Shown: positions 1-9,045, counted from the first letter of the stretch. The stretch is DNA of 38,935 nt from Leadbetterella sp051649345 (GCA_051649345.1 JBOFGX010000028.1:1-38935); one strand, 5' to 3'. Program-made: numbers and translations. Notes: generated by a model from the sequence alone, not told the origin.

Positions 1-2
1 AT

Positions 3-107
3 AAGCTAGATATTCCCATTGGCACTGTAAAAAATCGTATTCACTTAGCAAGGAAAATGTTAAAGGATATGCTACCTATGTATGCCTATTCTACTACAGA
101 ATTTTAA
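3..107 (+). CDS. ECF RNA polymerase sigma factor, C-terminal end (partial)
   Basis: Only the last 34 codons are inside the window; the frame is open to the left edge and stops with TAA at 105-107. The peptide contains L-D-I-P-I-G-T-V-K-N-R-I-H-L-A-R-K, the recognition helix-turn-helix of sigma region 4 (Sigma70_r4_2), as in extracytoplasmic-function sigma factors, which bind the -35 element. It lies 29 bp upstream of crtI on the same strand. In many Bacteroidota an ECF sigma gene precedes the carotenoid genes, so it may control them; that link is inference. The family call rests on one motif but the motif is very characteristic. Confidence 0.8.
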   Translation, partial: KLDIPIGTVKNRIHLARKMLKDMLPMYAYSTTEF

Positions 108-136
108 GTTTATTCCTTTAATCTAAATCTTAACAT

Positions 137-1597
137 TTGAAAAAAGTTATTGTCATTGGCTCTGGCTTTGCTGGATTATCATCAGCTACCAAACTTGCAT
201 CTCAGGGTTATGACGTAACTGTTCTTGAGAAAAACTCTACTTTGGGTGGTAGAGCTCGAGTTTTCAAGGAAAATGGATTTACATTCGATATGGGTCCTAG
301 CTGGTATTGGATGCCCGATATTTTCGAAAACTACTTTGCCACATTTGGCAAAAAACCTTCTGATTATTACGATCTCGTTAGACTTGATCCATCTTATAGG
401 GTAATTCTTAAAGGAGGTGAAGCCATCGACCTCCCCGCAGATCCCCAAAAACTTAAAGCCCTTTTTGAACGTTTTGAGCCCGGTTGTGGTGAAAAATATG
501 ATAAATTTTTAGAGGAGTCTAAATACAAATATCAAGTGGGTATTGGTGAATTTGTGTGGAAACCCTCCTTATCTATTACTGAATTTTTTGATTTTAGGCT
601 TGTTTCCAAGGCGGTATCTTTAGACCTATTTGCATCATTTGCTAAACACATACGTAAGTACTTTACACATCCTACACTTTTAAAAATAATGGAGTTTCCG
701 GTCTTATTTTTAGGTGCTACACCTAAAGATACACCTGCACTCTACAGTTTGATGAATTATGCTGAAATGCAACTCGGCACTTGGTATCCCATGGGTGGCA
801 TGCACGAGATTATTCGAGGCATGGTACGATTAGCTGAGGATAAGGGGGTAAAATTCCTTACGAATCAAACGGTCTTGAAAATTGAATCGGAAAACGAAAG
901 GGTTCAAAGTGTTGTAACAAAAGAGACTCGCTATAAAGCTGACATTATCGTAAGCGGTGCCGATTATGCCCATACGGAGGATCTTTTGGGAACTGAAAGA
1001 AACTACTCAGAACGCTATTGGTCCAAACGGACAATGGCACCTTCCTCCCTGCTTTTTTATTTGGGAATAAACAGGACTGTAGAAAAACTAACCCACCATA
1101 ACCTGTTTTTCGATGAGGATTTTGATCAGCACGCCAAAGAAATTTATACAAAACCTTCTTGGCCATTAAAACCTCTTTTTTATGCCTCTGCTCCTTCCAA
1201 AACAGATCCATCTGTAGCACCTGAAGGATGTGAGAATCTGTTCTTACTTGTTCCTATTGCACCTGATTTGGTGGATAACATCGAAAAAAGAGAAGAATAT
1301 TTCAACATTCTAATGGATAGATTAGAGAAATATGTGGGTCATCCTATCAAAGAGCATATTGTATACAAAAGGAGTTATGCCGTAAATGATTTCAAGAGCG
1401 ATTATAATGCCTTTAAAGGGAACGCATATGGTTTAGCAAATACATTGCTTCAAACAGCTTTTCTAAAGCCAAGAATTAAAAATCGCCATATAAAAAACAT
1501 GTACTATACTGGACAATTATCTGTGCCCGGTCCTGGAGTTCCTCCTAGCATAATTTCGGGCCTAGTAGTAGCAGATTACATCACCAAAAATAATTAA
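137..1597 (+). CDS. crtI: Phytoene desaturase family FAD oxidoreductase (CrtI)
   Basis: 486 aa, the usual CrtI length. The N-terminus has the dinucleotide-binding motif V-I-G-S-G-F-A-G-L followed by an acidic strand end (V-L-E-K-N) and G-G-R-A, typical of the CrtI/amine-oxidase flavoprotein fold. The C-terminus has the conserved CrtI signature G-P-G-V-P-P-S-I-I-S-G that contacts FAD. It should dehydrogenate phytoene stepwise towards lycopene at the inner membrane. The start is TTG at 137; no in-frame ATG lies nearby and the motif begins at residue 5, so a later start is not possible. It is followed after 4 bp by crtB, so the two are an operon. The number of desaturation steps, or a related role such as a ketolase-like CrtI paralogue, cannot be settled from sequence. 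Confidence 0.92.
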   Translation: MKKVIVIGSGFAGLSSATKLASQGYDVTVLEKNSTLGGRARVFKENGFTFDMGPSWYWMPDIFENYFATFGKKPSDYYDLVRLDPSYRVILKGGEAIDLPADPQKLKALFERFEPGCGEKYDKFLEESKYKYQVGIGEFVWKPSLSITEFFDFRLVSKAVSLDLFASFAKHIRKYFTHPTLLKIMEFPVLFLGATPKDTPALYSLMNYAEMQLGTWYPMGGMHEIIRGMVRLAEDKGVKFLTNQTVLKIESENERVQSVVTKETRYKADIIVSGADYAHTEDLLGTERNYSERYWSKRTMAPSSLLFYLGINRTVEKLTHHNLFFDEDFDQHAKEIYTKPSWPLKPLFYASAPSKTDPSVAPEGCENLFLLVPIAPDLVDNIEKREEYFNILMDRLEKYVGHPIKEHIVYKRSYAVNDFKSDYNAFKGNAYGLANTLLQTAFLKPRIKNRHIKNMYYTGQLSVPGPGVPPSIISGLVVADYITKNN

Positions 1598-1601
1598 AAC
1601 T

Positions 1602-2438
1602 ATGGATCCTCTTTATCAAAAAACAACCTATGATTGCAGTAAATTAGTTACAGAGAATTATAGTACATCTTTTGCTTTGGGAATAAAAACGTTACAGAAG
1701 CGTTTTCATAATCCTATATACGGCATTTATGGTTTTGTGCGTTTGGCTGATGAAATCGTGGATACATTTCATGAGTTTGACAAGGCCACATTACTTCGTA
1801 AGTTCAAAAACGATACATATGAAGCCCTGAATACAGGTATTAGCTTAAATCCGATCTTGCATGCTTTTCAACAAGTTGTACGAGATTATAGTATAGATAC
1901 CGAACTGATTGACGCATTCTTATATAGCATGGAAATGGATCTTCATGACATAGAATATGACTCATCGAAATACCAAGAATATATATATGGATCTGCTGAA
2001 GTTGTAGGCTTAATGTGTCTTCGTGTATTTGTAGAGGGAAATCAAACCCTATATGAAAACCTTAAATCGGATGCTCGTAGCTTAGGAGCGGCCTTTCAAA
2101 AGGTTAATTTCTTGCGTGATCTAAAGAGCGATTTTGAGGATCGTGGAAGGGTTTACTTCCCTGGAGTGGATTTTGTGGAGTTTACACCAAGAGCTAAAAA
2201 ACAAATAGAGAAAGATATACAAGAAGATTTTGACAAAGCACTACGCGGAATTCAAAATCTTCCTGCAGGTGCTAGAAGCGGGGTTTATTTGGCTTATGTG
2301 TATTACCTTAAGTTGTTTACAAAAATTAAATCTACAGAAGCCTCGGTCATCAAAGAGACTCGGATTCGTGTACCTAATGCGATCAAGTTTCTTCTTTTAG
2401 CCAAAACGCTAATAAAACAGCAGTTAGGGACTATTTAA
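1602..2438 (+). CDS. crtB: Phytoene synthase (CrtB)
   Basis: 278 aa, all-alpha isoprenoid synthase fold. It condenses two geranylgeranyl diphosphates to phytoene, the first committed carotenoid step. Both Mg-diphosphate-binding aspartate motifs are visible: D-E-I-V-D near residue 50 and the second signature F-L-R-D-L-K-S-D-F-E-D-R-G-R near residue 165, which matches squalene/phytoene synthase signature 2. It starts 4 bp after the crtI stop and its own TAA at 2436-2438 is followed within bases by the next frame, so crtI, crtB and the PBP4 gene look co-transcribed. No cyclase or ketolase gene is in the window, so the final pigment is unknown. Confidence 0.93.
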   Translation: MDPLYQKTTYDCSKLVTENYSTSFALGIKTLQKRFHNPIYGIYGFVRLADEIVDTFHEFDKATLLRKFKNDTYEALNTGISLNPILHAFQQVVRDYSIDTELIDAFLYSMEMDLHDIEYDSSKYQEYIYGSAEVVGLMCLRVFVEGNQTLYENLKSDARSLGAAFQKVNFLRDLKSDFEDRGRVYFPGVDFVEFTPRAKKQIEKDIQEDFDKALRGIQNLPAGARSGVYLAYVYYLKLFTKIKSTEASVIKETRIRVPNAIKFLLLAKTLIKQQLGTI

Positions 2439-2501
2439 TGTTTCTTGCTTTTTTCATTACTTTTCTCGTACTTTATAGGCATTAATCTATATACTATTAT
2501 T

Positions 2502-3767
2502 TTGGTATTCAAGACTTTCTATATCTATTTGTTTCTATTGTGGCCAACTATATCTATTTGCCAGTCACTGGAATCTCAAACACAAGATAAGTTAATTGGC
2601 ATAAATCAAATACATCAAAACCATATTGGGCTTCTCATTTATGATCTAACTAGCCGTAAGGAGCTGTTCCAATTTCAAAAAAATCAGCATTTCATCCCAG
2701 CCTCTAATGCAAAAATACTTACGCTTTACAGCTGCCTTAAAGCCCTAAAAGATAGTTTGCCTGTTTTTGATTATCAAAAGAATGGAGATACTATTTGTTT
2801 TAGAGGGAAGGCCAATCCATCTTTACTGCATCATGAGTTTAACCCGATGGGGGCGGTACAAATGCTCGCCACTGCTACCAATCTACGCTTTGACTCAAGT
2901 AATTATTTTGGCCAAAAATATGGTCCTGGTTGGGCATGGGACGACTATGAAGGGGCTTTTCAAGCTGAAATAAGCCCGCTTCCCATTTACAGCCAAGTCC
3001 TACGTCTTATAAAATCTCCAAGTGGCGAACTAAAGGCAAATATTCCCTATTTTCTACCTTATGTTGATCATGTAGAAAATACATTTCCTTATTCTCGTTC
3101 TATTAACCAAAATCGGTTCTTTATACGAGATTCAGAGTCTACTTCAAACATTGCATTTCTCAGTTCTCCCGATTTAAACACCTATTTATTAGGTGAATAT
3201 ATGGGAAAACGAATACGGTTGGGTTCATGTAAAGCTAATAAACGCTACACCACATTTTACCAAACGGGTGCCGATACGCTTTATAAAAAAATGATGTACG
3301 AAAGCGATAATTTTCTTGCTGAACATCTACTTCTTATGGCAGGTCAAAAATTTACGGACTCCATAGGTACACATATCGCTTTGCAAAATCTAAAGACTGC
3401 TTATTTTCCAAATTTTACTGGTAAATGGGTGGATGGATCAGGTAATTCTAGGTATAATTTGTTAAGCCCTTCATTTATAATAGATTTGCTCAAAACGATG
3501 AACGATGAATTTGGGTTTCAAGAGATAAGTACATATTTCCCACAGGCAGGGATAAGCGGAACAATCAGATCCTCTTTCGCAAAGCCATATCCTATCTATA
3601 TGAAGTCGGGGAGTATGGGAGGCATTTATAACCTAAGCGGATACGTAATAACCAAATCTGGAAAAAAACTAGCCGTGTCATGCATGACTAACAATAGTTT
3701 ATACCCATATGCTCGAATTCGTAAAGAGGTTTCGGACTTAATAGTCTGGATTTGGGAAAATTATTGA
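2502..3767 (+). CDS. dacB: D-alanyl-D-alanine carboxypeptidase/endopeptidase, PBP4 (DacB) family
   Basis: A peptidase S13 (PBP4) protein of about 421 aa that trims or cuts peptidoglycan crosslinks in the periplasm. The three penicillin-binding motifs are present in order: S-N-A-K (SxxK with the acylating serine), S-D-N in Y-E-S-D-N-F-L-A-E-H-L (SxN), and K-S-G in Y-M-K-S-G-S-M-G-G (KTG box). The TTG at 2502 gives a clean signal peptide (M-V-F-K, then a hydrophobic stretch to S-I-C-Q); the frame is open back to another TTG at 2445, which would add 19 hydrophobic residues and bring the gene within 6 bp of crtB. Both are possible. Following a carotenoid pair is unusual company; it may only share the transcript. 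Confidence 0.85.
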   Translation: MVFKTFYIYLFLLWPTISICQSLESQTQDKLIGINQIHQNHIGLLIYDLTSRKELFQFQKNQHFIPASNAKILTLYSCLKALKDSLPVFDYQKNGDTICFRGKANPSLLHHEFNPMGAVQMLATATNLRFDSSNYFGQKYGPGWAWDDYEGAFQAEISPLPIYSQVLRLIKSPSGELKANIPYFLPYVDHVENTFPYSRSINQNRFFIRDSESTSNIAFLSSPDLNTYLLGEYMGKRIRLGSCKANKRYTTFYQTGADTLYKKMMYESDNFLAEHLLLMAGQKFTDSIGTHIALQNLKTAYFPNFTGKWVDGSGNSRYNLLSPSFIIDLLKTMNDEFGFQEISTYFPQAGISGTIRSSFAKPYPIYMKSGSMGGIYNLSGYVITKSGKKLAVSCMTNNSLYPYARIRKEVSDLIVWIWENY

Positions 3768-3810
3768 TGGTTCGTAGAATTATTTGCTTAGTTGTTTCGT
3801 TATTTATTAA

Positions 3811-3826
3811 ACAAAATAAATTTTGT
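3811..3826. other. Perfect inverted repeat in the PBP4/b561 gap
   Basis: ACAAAAT and ATTTTGT are separated by two bases in the 124-bp gap between two same-strand genes. It is AT-only apart from one C/G pair, so as a terminator it would be weak and it has no long T tract. It could equally be an operator for the following b561/yceI pair. It may be chance in AT-rich DNA. Confidence 0.3.
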
Positions 3827-3891
3827 ACTCTTATTTCATTTTAATGGATATTCGGGTTCAAAAATACAATTAGTTCTAAACCTTCGCATAT

Positions 3892-4551
3892 ATGATAAAA
3901 AAAACTATTTTTCCTTTTATTGTTTTCACATTATTTAGCTTAATTTCATTTGCTCAGGACACATCGGCTGATAGCCTTTTAGCTGAATTATCTACGGCTC
4001 AAGCTCCTGAAAAATTACTTCCAGATCGTATGCTATTATCACAACGGGTATTTTGGGGGCAAAATGGACTATTCCGTAAAGTACACATAGCACCCGCTTT
4101 GACAGCTGAAAATCGTCAAAAAGAACTACGTGTTCGTCGAAATATGTTTAAAATCCACCAAGCAGTAGGTATAGCCACAGCTGCAGGAATGCTTGTACAA
4201 GGAATACTAGGGAGTAGAATGTACAATTTTGATTTTGAAAATAAGGACTATAGTAAATATGAAAAAATGGTTAATGCACACAAAGCAGTTGCAACAGGTA
4301 TAAATATCAGCTATGGAACTACGGCATTAATGGCTTTTATGTCTCCTCCTAAGCAAATTCATAGGAAAGGTGTTTCTAACATGGGAGTTCACAGAGTTTT
4401 ATCTTACGTTCACCTTAGCGGCATGATTACAACCAATGTTTTAGCTAATAGAATAGATGACGAAAAGACAAAAAAAGCCCACAAGTATGTTGGCATGAGC
4501 ACTTTTGTAGCCTATGCGGCAGCAATAGCCATAATTAAATTTGAATTCTAA
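3892..4551 (+). CDS. Cytochrome b561-like four-helix membrane protein
   Basis: 219 aa. A signal peptide (residues 1-21, ending S-F-A-Q) precedes a polar exported segment and then four hydrophobic helices at roughly 89-110, 130-150, 167-186 and 197-216. Each helix opens with a histidine (H89, H130, H167, H197) and H174 lies inside helix 3, the layout expected when paired histidines bind haem b in cytochrome b561-type proteins. The next gene, 19 bp on, is a YceI-family protein; in E. coli a b561 homologue (yceJ) also precedes yceI. That pairing supports a membrane redox or isoprenoid-quinone role. Haem binding is inferred from histidine spacing only; no close family name is claimed. Confidence 0.6.
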   Translation: MIKKTIFPFIVFTLFSLISFAQDTSADSLLAELSTAQAPEKLLPDRMLLSQRVFWGQNGLFRKVHIAPALTAENRQKELRVRRNMFKIHQAVGIATAAGMLVQGILGSRMYNFDFENKDYSKYEKMVNAHKAVATGINISYGTTALMAFMSPPKQIHRKGVSNMGVHRVLSYVHLSGMITTNVLANRIDDEKTKKAHKYVGMSTFVAYAAAIAIIKFEF

Positions 4552-4570
4552 TCTCTTTATTTTTGAAATC

Positions 4571-5113
4571 ATGAAAAAGATTTTAACTCTTATCTTGTGT
4601 ATCACAAGCCTTGTTGGTTCCATCCAAGCACAGAAAAAAATTACAGCCGACAAAAAAAGTAGCACGGTTACGTATTCAATGAAACATCCGCTTCATGATT
4701 GGGACGGTATAAATAAAGCTGTCAACGCCGTACTTATTTACGACGAGGCTACCAAAACGATAAAACAAGTGGCTGTAGTTCTGAAAGTGAATGACTTTGA
4801 TAGCGAGAATTCCAATAGAGACTCACACACTGTAGAGGTATTGGAGTCCCTCAAATTTCCAAACGTAAGTTTTTCCAGCACATCTGTTATTATTTCTGGA
4901 AATGCGATAACAGCCAAAGGTAATCTTAATTTTCATGGAGTAACTAAAGCTACAACTCTTACTGGCACTATTGCTCAGACCGATAAAAAGATAAGCTTTA
5001 CGGGCGGATTTTCGGTGCTCATGACAGATCATGGTATTACTAAGCCAACCCTTATGGGAGTGGCTGCTGATAATGAGATAAAAATCAAAGTTGTTGCTAA
5101 TTTTCCACTTTGA
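4571..5113 (+). CDS. YceI family periplasmic lipocalin-like protein
   Basis: About 180 aa with a signal peptide (M-K-K-I-L-T-L-I-L, cleaved after Q-A-Q). The mature part fits YceI: V-T-Y-S-M-K-H-P-L-H-D-W near the start, the core V-N-D-F-D-S-E-N-S-N-R-D-S-H with the conserved R-D-x-H, then L-K-F-P-N-V-S-F-S-S and L-N-F-H-G-V-T-K. YceI proteins form a beta barrel that binds long polyisoprenoid chains. ATG 4571 is preferred over an upstream in-frame codon at 4541 because it starts the signal peptide directly and leaves only a 19-bp gap after the b561-like gene. Being two operons away from carotenoid genes makes an isoprenoid ligand attractive but unproven. Confidence 0.87.
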   Translation: MKKILTLILCITSLVGSIQAQKKITADKKSSTVTYSMKHPLHDWDGINKAVNAVLIYDEATKTIKQVAVVLKVNDFDSENSNRDSHTVEVLESLKFPNVSFSSTSVIISGNAITAKGNLNFHGVTKATTLTGTIAQTDKKISFTGGFSVLMTDHGITKPTLMGVAADNEIKIKVVANFPL

Positions 5114-5125
5114 CATGTAGCTTTG
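5094..5125 (+). promoter_or_regulatory. Candidate Bacteroidota promoter for the HIT gene
   Basis: TTG at 5094-5096 and TAGCTTTG at 5118-5125, separated by 21 bp, match the Bacteroidota -33/-7 pattern (TTG, TAnnTTTG). The start codon of the HIT gene follows 19 bp after the -7 box. It is the best-spaced promoter in the window; it overlaps the end of yceI. Confidence 0.5.
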
Positions 5126-5144
5126 TGTCTATTGAATAATCCCA

Positions 5145-5534
5145 ATGTCTAGTATATTTTCCAAAATAGTAGCAGGTGAGATTCCTGCTCATAAAATTGC
5201 TGAAACCGACGAGTTTTTGGCTTTTCTAGATGCCTTTCCTTGTGCAATTGGACATACGTTGGTTATCCCAAAGAAAGAGGTAGATTATATTTTTGATTTA
5301 GAGGATGACGTTTACCTTCGTCTTATGGCATTTGCCAAATCTATTGAGCCAGCTATCCGCAAAGCCGTACCATGTAAACGCGTTGGTGTTGCAGTGATCG
5401 GTCTTGAAGTTCCCCATGCACATGTGCATTTGATTCCTCTAAATAGTATGGCTGACATGAACTTTAATAGCAAACTAAAACTTAGTCAAGAAGAACTTGC
5501 AGCAACAGCTGCTAAAGTAATCTCTTTCTTATAA
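5145..5534 (+). CDS. HIT family nucleotide hydrolase/transferase (HINT-like)
   Basis: 129 aa, the full length of a HIT protein. The start I-F-S-K-I-V-A-G-E-I-P is typical of the HINT branch, and the histidine triad H-A-H-V-H-L-I appears near residue 103, with the middle histidine of the triad as nucleophile. These cytosolic enzymes cleave AMP from purine nucleoside phosphoramidates or adenylated compounds; the natural substrate is not predictable. It follows its own likely promoter and is in the same direction as the neighbours. In Bacteroidota this gene often accompanies greA, which is not present here. Confidence 0.9.
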   Translation: MSSIFSKIVAGEIPAHKIAETDEFLAFLDAFPCAIGHTLVIPKKEVDYIFDLEDDVYLRLMAFAKSIEPAIRKAVPCKRVGVAVIGLEVPHAHVHLIPLNSMADMNFNSKLKLSQEELAATAAKVISFL

Positions 5535-5703
5535 AAACGCTCTTCCTTACTAGTATAGCTATCCATTTTATCTTTTTTTAAGTGAAGCAAGACTCCTGTT
5601 TCTACTCAGGCCGCTGGCTTATGGTATATTTTACACATAATAAATACACCTTTTAAGTCCCCTTTTTCGAATAATTTCATTAGTCCATCCAATACCCAAG
5701 TTG

Positions 5704-5711
5704 TATATTTG
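5704..5711 (+). promoter_or_regulatory. Candidate -7 box upstream of the FAD/Fe-S dehydrogenase
   Basis: TATATTTG matches TAnnTTTG and lies 19 bp before ATG 5731, giving a short leader. No TTG is found at the expected -33 distance. Confidence 0.35.
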
Positions 5712-5730
5712 AATTTCATAATTATTGAGC

Positions 5731-8595
5731 ATGGAACTACGGTTTGCAGAGATAGAGAGTCATCTAGAAGGCTTGTTTTACTATAAGCAAGAATCCATTC
5801 TTCGGATGTATGCTACCGATGCCTCTGCATACCAAGAAATGCCCTTAGCTGTTGCTCTACCAGCTAATACTAACGACATTCAAGTTTTGATCCGATTTGC
5901 TTCGGAAAACGGTATTTCGATCATCCCAAGAGCTGCGGGTACCTCACTTGCTGGACAAGTGGTAGGCAAGGGTTTGGTCGTAGATATTTCCAAAAACCTA
6001 AACCAAATCCTAGAAGTAAACACCAACGAAAAATGGGTGAAGGTTCAACCCGGTGTTATTCGCAACGATCTCAATGCCTATCTGAAGCCCTATGGGCTTA
6101 TGTTTGGTCCCGAGACCTCCACGGCCAGTAGGGCCATGATAGGCGGTATGATTGGCAATAACTCCTCAGGCTTACATTCCATCGTTTGGGGAGATACCCG
6201 ACAAAATATTTTGGAACTGGAAGTCGTACTTTCAGATGGTTCTATTGCCATTTTAAACGAAAAAACTTTATCTCAAAAACACGAGGGTTTATTGGATGAA
6301 ATAGTAAATAACCTCAACGCTCTTTTACAAAATTTTGAAAACCAAGAACATATACGATTAGGCTTTCCGCATCCCAATATCACTCGAAGGAATACTGGAT
6401 ATGCCTTGGATATGCTTCTTCATACACAAAATATTTGCCAGTTGATTGCTGGATCTGAAGGTACGTTGTGTTTTATTTTATCTGCTAAACTCAAACTAAT
6501 GGATCTACCTTCGCCCCATGTAGCCTTGGTTTGTGTTCATTGTGAAACAATGCGTGAATCCTTGGAAGCTAATTTAATCGCTCTAGAAAACGGTTGTTTC
6601 GCATCTGAGCTCATTGATGATGTGATACTTGCGTTTAAAGACAGCAACCCAACCCAAAAACTAAACGGGGAATGGGTGGTAGGAAGCCCCAAGGCTATTT
6701 TAATGGTTGAATTCTACGATAACGATGATTTAGCCTTAGAAAATCGTATACAGAGCTTTACTGAGGGCTTAAAAGCCAAGAATTATGGATATGCCTATCC
6801 CGTACTTTATGGAACCGACAGTCACAAGGCTTGGGAGCTCCGCAAAGCAGCATTGAGTCTACTTTCTAACCAAAAAGGCGATCTTGTACCCACCAATTTT
6901 ATAGAAGACTGTGCCGTACATCCCCAAGACCTGCCCGACTATATAGACGAGATTGAAGCTTTGCTTCAAGAAAACAAGCTAGAATACTCGATTTCGGCAC
7001 ATGCGAGTGCGGGCGAGCTACACGTAAACCCACTCATGAACCTCAAGTCAAAAGAAGGGCAAGAACAGTTCCGTACCATCCTTGATAAAACCGCACAAAT
7101 CGTAAAAAAATACAAAGGCTCCCTTTCGGGTGAGCATGGAGATGGTAGACTTCGAGGCGAGTTTATCCCATTTATGATGGGGGAATATACTTATGAACTT
7201 TTCAAAGAAGTTAAACGGATATTTGACCCTAAGACGGTATTCAATAAAGGGAAAATCACGGATTCCCCCCCTATGAATACATTCTTACGGGTGCAAGAAA
7301 CGGTTGTATATCCTACTCCACCCACGGTATTTGATTTTTCTGAAGACGAAGGCATTCTGCGTTTGGCCGAAAAATGCTCCGGATCGGGCGATTGCCGCAA
7401 AACGCACATTACTGGTGGTACCATGTGCCCCAGTTATATGGCTACCCGACACGAAAAAGATACCACGCGTGCCCGAGCCAATCTTTTACGACAATATTAT
7501 TCTGAGCCTGGAACAGGCCTGCAAAATGCCACAAAAGAAGTTCTAGATTTATGCCTCTCTTGCAAAGCCTGCAAAAGCGAATGCCCATCCGGTGTAGATA
7601 TCGGCAAAATGAAAGCTGAGTTTACGCAATCCTATTACGAAGCAAATGGGGTTCCCTTGCGAAGTAAGTTGATCGCCCATTTCGATAAATTGATGCGTTT
7701 TTCATCCTATTTTCCTCGTATTTACAATTTTTTGTATTCCCATAAATCGATACAAAAGCGACTGAACTTTTGGGTGGGTTTTCATCCTGATAGAAGCATA
7801 CCATTGCTGGAAAAAGAAACCTTTCAACAGTGGTTTTCCAAACGAAAAATTTCGATTTCTTCTACCCGTAAAGTGGCCATTTTTGTGGATGAGTTTAGCA
7901 ATTACAACGATGTATCTACGGCCAAAAATCTTGTTCTATTACTTGAGAAATTAGGCTATGAAGTTCGCTTAGCACCTATTTCGGTATCGGGACGTACGTA
8001 TTTATCCAAAGGATTTGTAAAAGAAGCCCAAAAGCTAGCTAATCAAAATACCCAATTTCTCGCACAAACACCTTGGAACACCCTAGATATTGTTGGAATA
8101 GAGCCGTCTGCCCTACTCACCTTTCGAGATGAAAATATCGATCTTGTAAAACCTGAATTAAAAGATAATGCCCGAGAAATCGCCTCCCGTTCTTACTTAT
8201 TTGAAGAATGGTTTACGAAAGAAATGGAGGCAGGAAATATCAAAAAAGAACAATTTTCTGAAACACCAAAAAAGATAAAACTGCATGCTCATTGCCATCA
8301 GAAAGCCCTCACTAGCTTGATTCCTTCAAAAAAAGCCTTGTCGTTCCCAAAAAACTATACCGTAGAACTGATCCCCTCAGGATGCTGCGGTATGGCCGGT
8401 TCATTTGGCTATGAAAAAGAACATTTTGAGCTATCCCAACAAGTCGCCGAGTTAGTGCTTTTCCCCACTATTCGATCCCTTGAGAAAGACATTATCGTAG
8501 CCGCGACAGGAACCAGCTGCCGTCACCAGATCAAAGACGGGCTGCAAAAAGAGTCCTATCATCCGATTGATATATTGTTTGAGGCGTTACTTTAG
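5731..8595 (+). CDS. FAD-linked D-2-hydroxyacid dehydrogenase with fused Fe-S and CCG domains (YdiJ/GlcD-GlpC type)
   Basis: 954 aa from ATG 5731 (an in-frame TTG two codons earlier is less likely). Domain order: FAD_binding_4 in the first 230 residues (I-P-R-A-A-G-T-S-L-A-G-Q, then M-I-G-N-N-S-S-G), FAD-oxidase C domain to about 520 (ends S-G-E-H-G-D-G-R and F-N-K-G-K), two 4Fe-4S ligand sets near 547-565 and 607-620 (C-L-S-C-K-A-C-K-S-E-C-P), and C-terminal cysteine-rich domains with H-C-H-Q-K near 854 and G-C-C-G-M-A-G near 883. The same architecture is found in E. coli YdiJ and related D-lactate or D-2-hydroxyglutarate dehydrogenases, which pass electrons towards quinone or another carrier. 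Exact substrate is open. It is monocistronic, with a 450-bp gap after it. Confidence 0.9.
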   Translation: MELRFAEIESHLEGLFYYKQESILRMYATDASAYQEMPLAVALPANTNDIQVLIRFASENGISIIPRAAGTSLAGQVVGKGLVVDISKNLNQILEVNTNEKWVKVQPGVIRNDLNAYLKPYGLMFGPETSTASRAMIGGMIGNNSSGLHSIVWGDTRQNILELEVVLSDGSIAILNEKTLSQKHEGLLDEIVNNLNALLQNFENQEHIRLGFPHPNITRRNTGYALDMLLHTQNICQLIAGSEGTLCFILSAKLKLMDLPSPHVALVCVHCETMRESLEANLIALENGCFASELIDDVILAFKDSNPTQKLNGEWVVGSPKAILMVEFYDNDDLALENRIQSFTEGLKAKNYGYAYPVLYGTDSHKAWELRKAALSLLSNQKGDLVPTNFIEDCAVHPQDLPDYIDEIEALLQENKLEYSISAHASAGELHVNPLMNLKSKEGQEQFRTILDKTAQIVKKYKGSLSGEHGDGRLRGEFIPFMMGEYTYELFKEVKRIFDPKTVFNKGKITDSPPMNTFLRVQETVVYPTPPTVFDFSEDEGILRLAEKCSGSGDCRKTHITGGTMCPSYMATRHEKDTTRARANLLRQYYSEPGTGLQNATKEVLDLCLSCKACKSECPSGVDIGKMKAEFTQSYYEANGVPLRSKLIAHFDKLMRFSSYFPRIYNFLYSHKSIQKRLNFWVGFHPDRSIPLLEKETFQQWFSKRKISISSTRKVAIFVDEFSNYNDVSTAKNLVLLLEKLGYEVRLAPISVSGRTYLSKGFVKEAQKLANQNTQFLAQTPWNTLDIVGIEPSALLTFRDENIDLVKPELKDNAREIASRSYLFEEWFTKEMEAGNIKKEQFSETPKKIKLHAHCHQKALTSLIPSKKALSFPKNYTVELIPSGCCGMAGSFGYEKEHFELSQQVAELVLFPTIRSLEKDIIVAATGTSCRHQIKDGLQKESYHPIDILFEALL

Positions 8596-8841
8596 ATTAC
8601 AAATGCTTTTACTACAATTTATTACATAATAATGAATTTGCTTTCCGCTGAAATAAACTAAGTAAAACCACACAGGAAATGTATTAGGTAATTAATTTGA
8701 AAACCAAAAAGGAAAACCTAAGTTTTTATCAGATGACGAGGAATCTATTCCCAAAATGGTATATTAAGGTATTTGAATTCAAAACATACACTAGAAATTG
8801 ACTAACCATAATTTGCTTCCAATCCACCTCAGAACGCATTT

Positions 8842-8864
8842 AAAGGTATCTCAATACCTTTTTT
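8842..8864 (+). terminator. Hairpin with T-tract, probable terminator
   Basis: AAAGGTAT (8842-8849) and ATACCTTT (8854-8861) pair perfectly around a CTCA loop and are followed by further T residues. It lies 247 bp after the dehydrogenase stop, so it would end a long 3' UTR or read-through before the polysaccharide genes. Confidence 0.5.
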
Positions 8865-9020
8865 ATTGTATTTCATAACTTCTATTTTATCATATGATAG
8901 GGTTGAAAAATAACTCTATTTACGATAATTATCTTCCGAAATTCAACGTTTTGCAAGTATAGACAAAATAATATTTGTCTCTCTAGTGGGGATATAATTT
9001 TTTTTAGTTTTCAAAAACTG

Positions 9021-9028
9021 TAAATTTG
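9021..9028 (+). promoter_or_regulatory. Candidate -7 box of the polysaccharide operon
   Basis: TAAATTTG fits TAnnTTTG and lies 17 bp before the GTG start of the first gene. No clear -33 TTG. If used, it would drive all nine genes to 18397. Confidence 0.35.
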
Positions 9029-9045
9029 TGTAAAACGAATATTTA

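Larger units (their letters stand above)
8596..9045. other. Intergenic gap before the polysaccharide locus
   Basis: 450 bp without a convincing gene in any frame. It holds the hairpin at 8842-8864 and, near its right end, a -7-like TAAATTTG. The rest is AT-rich with stops in all frames. It separates the dehydrogenase from the glycan gene cluster. Confidence 0.6.

Noticed and set aside
2438..2485. ATG overlapping the crtB stop (TAATG) as start of the PBP4 gene
   Set aside because: It opens a hydrophobic frame but runs into a stop after 15 codons and is not in frame with the peptidase motifs; a frameshift would be needed.
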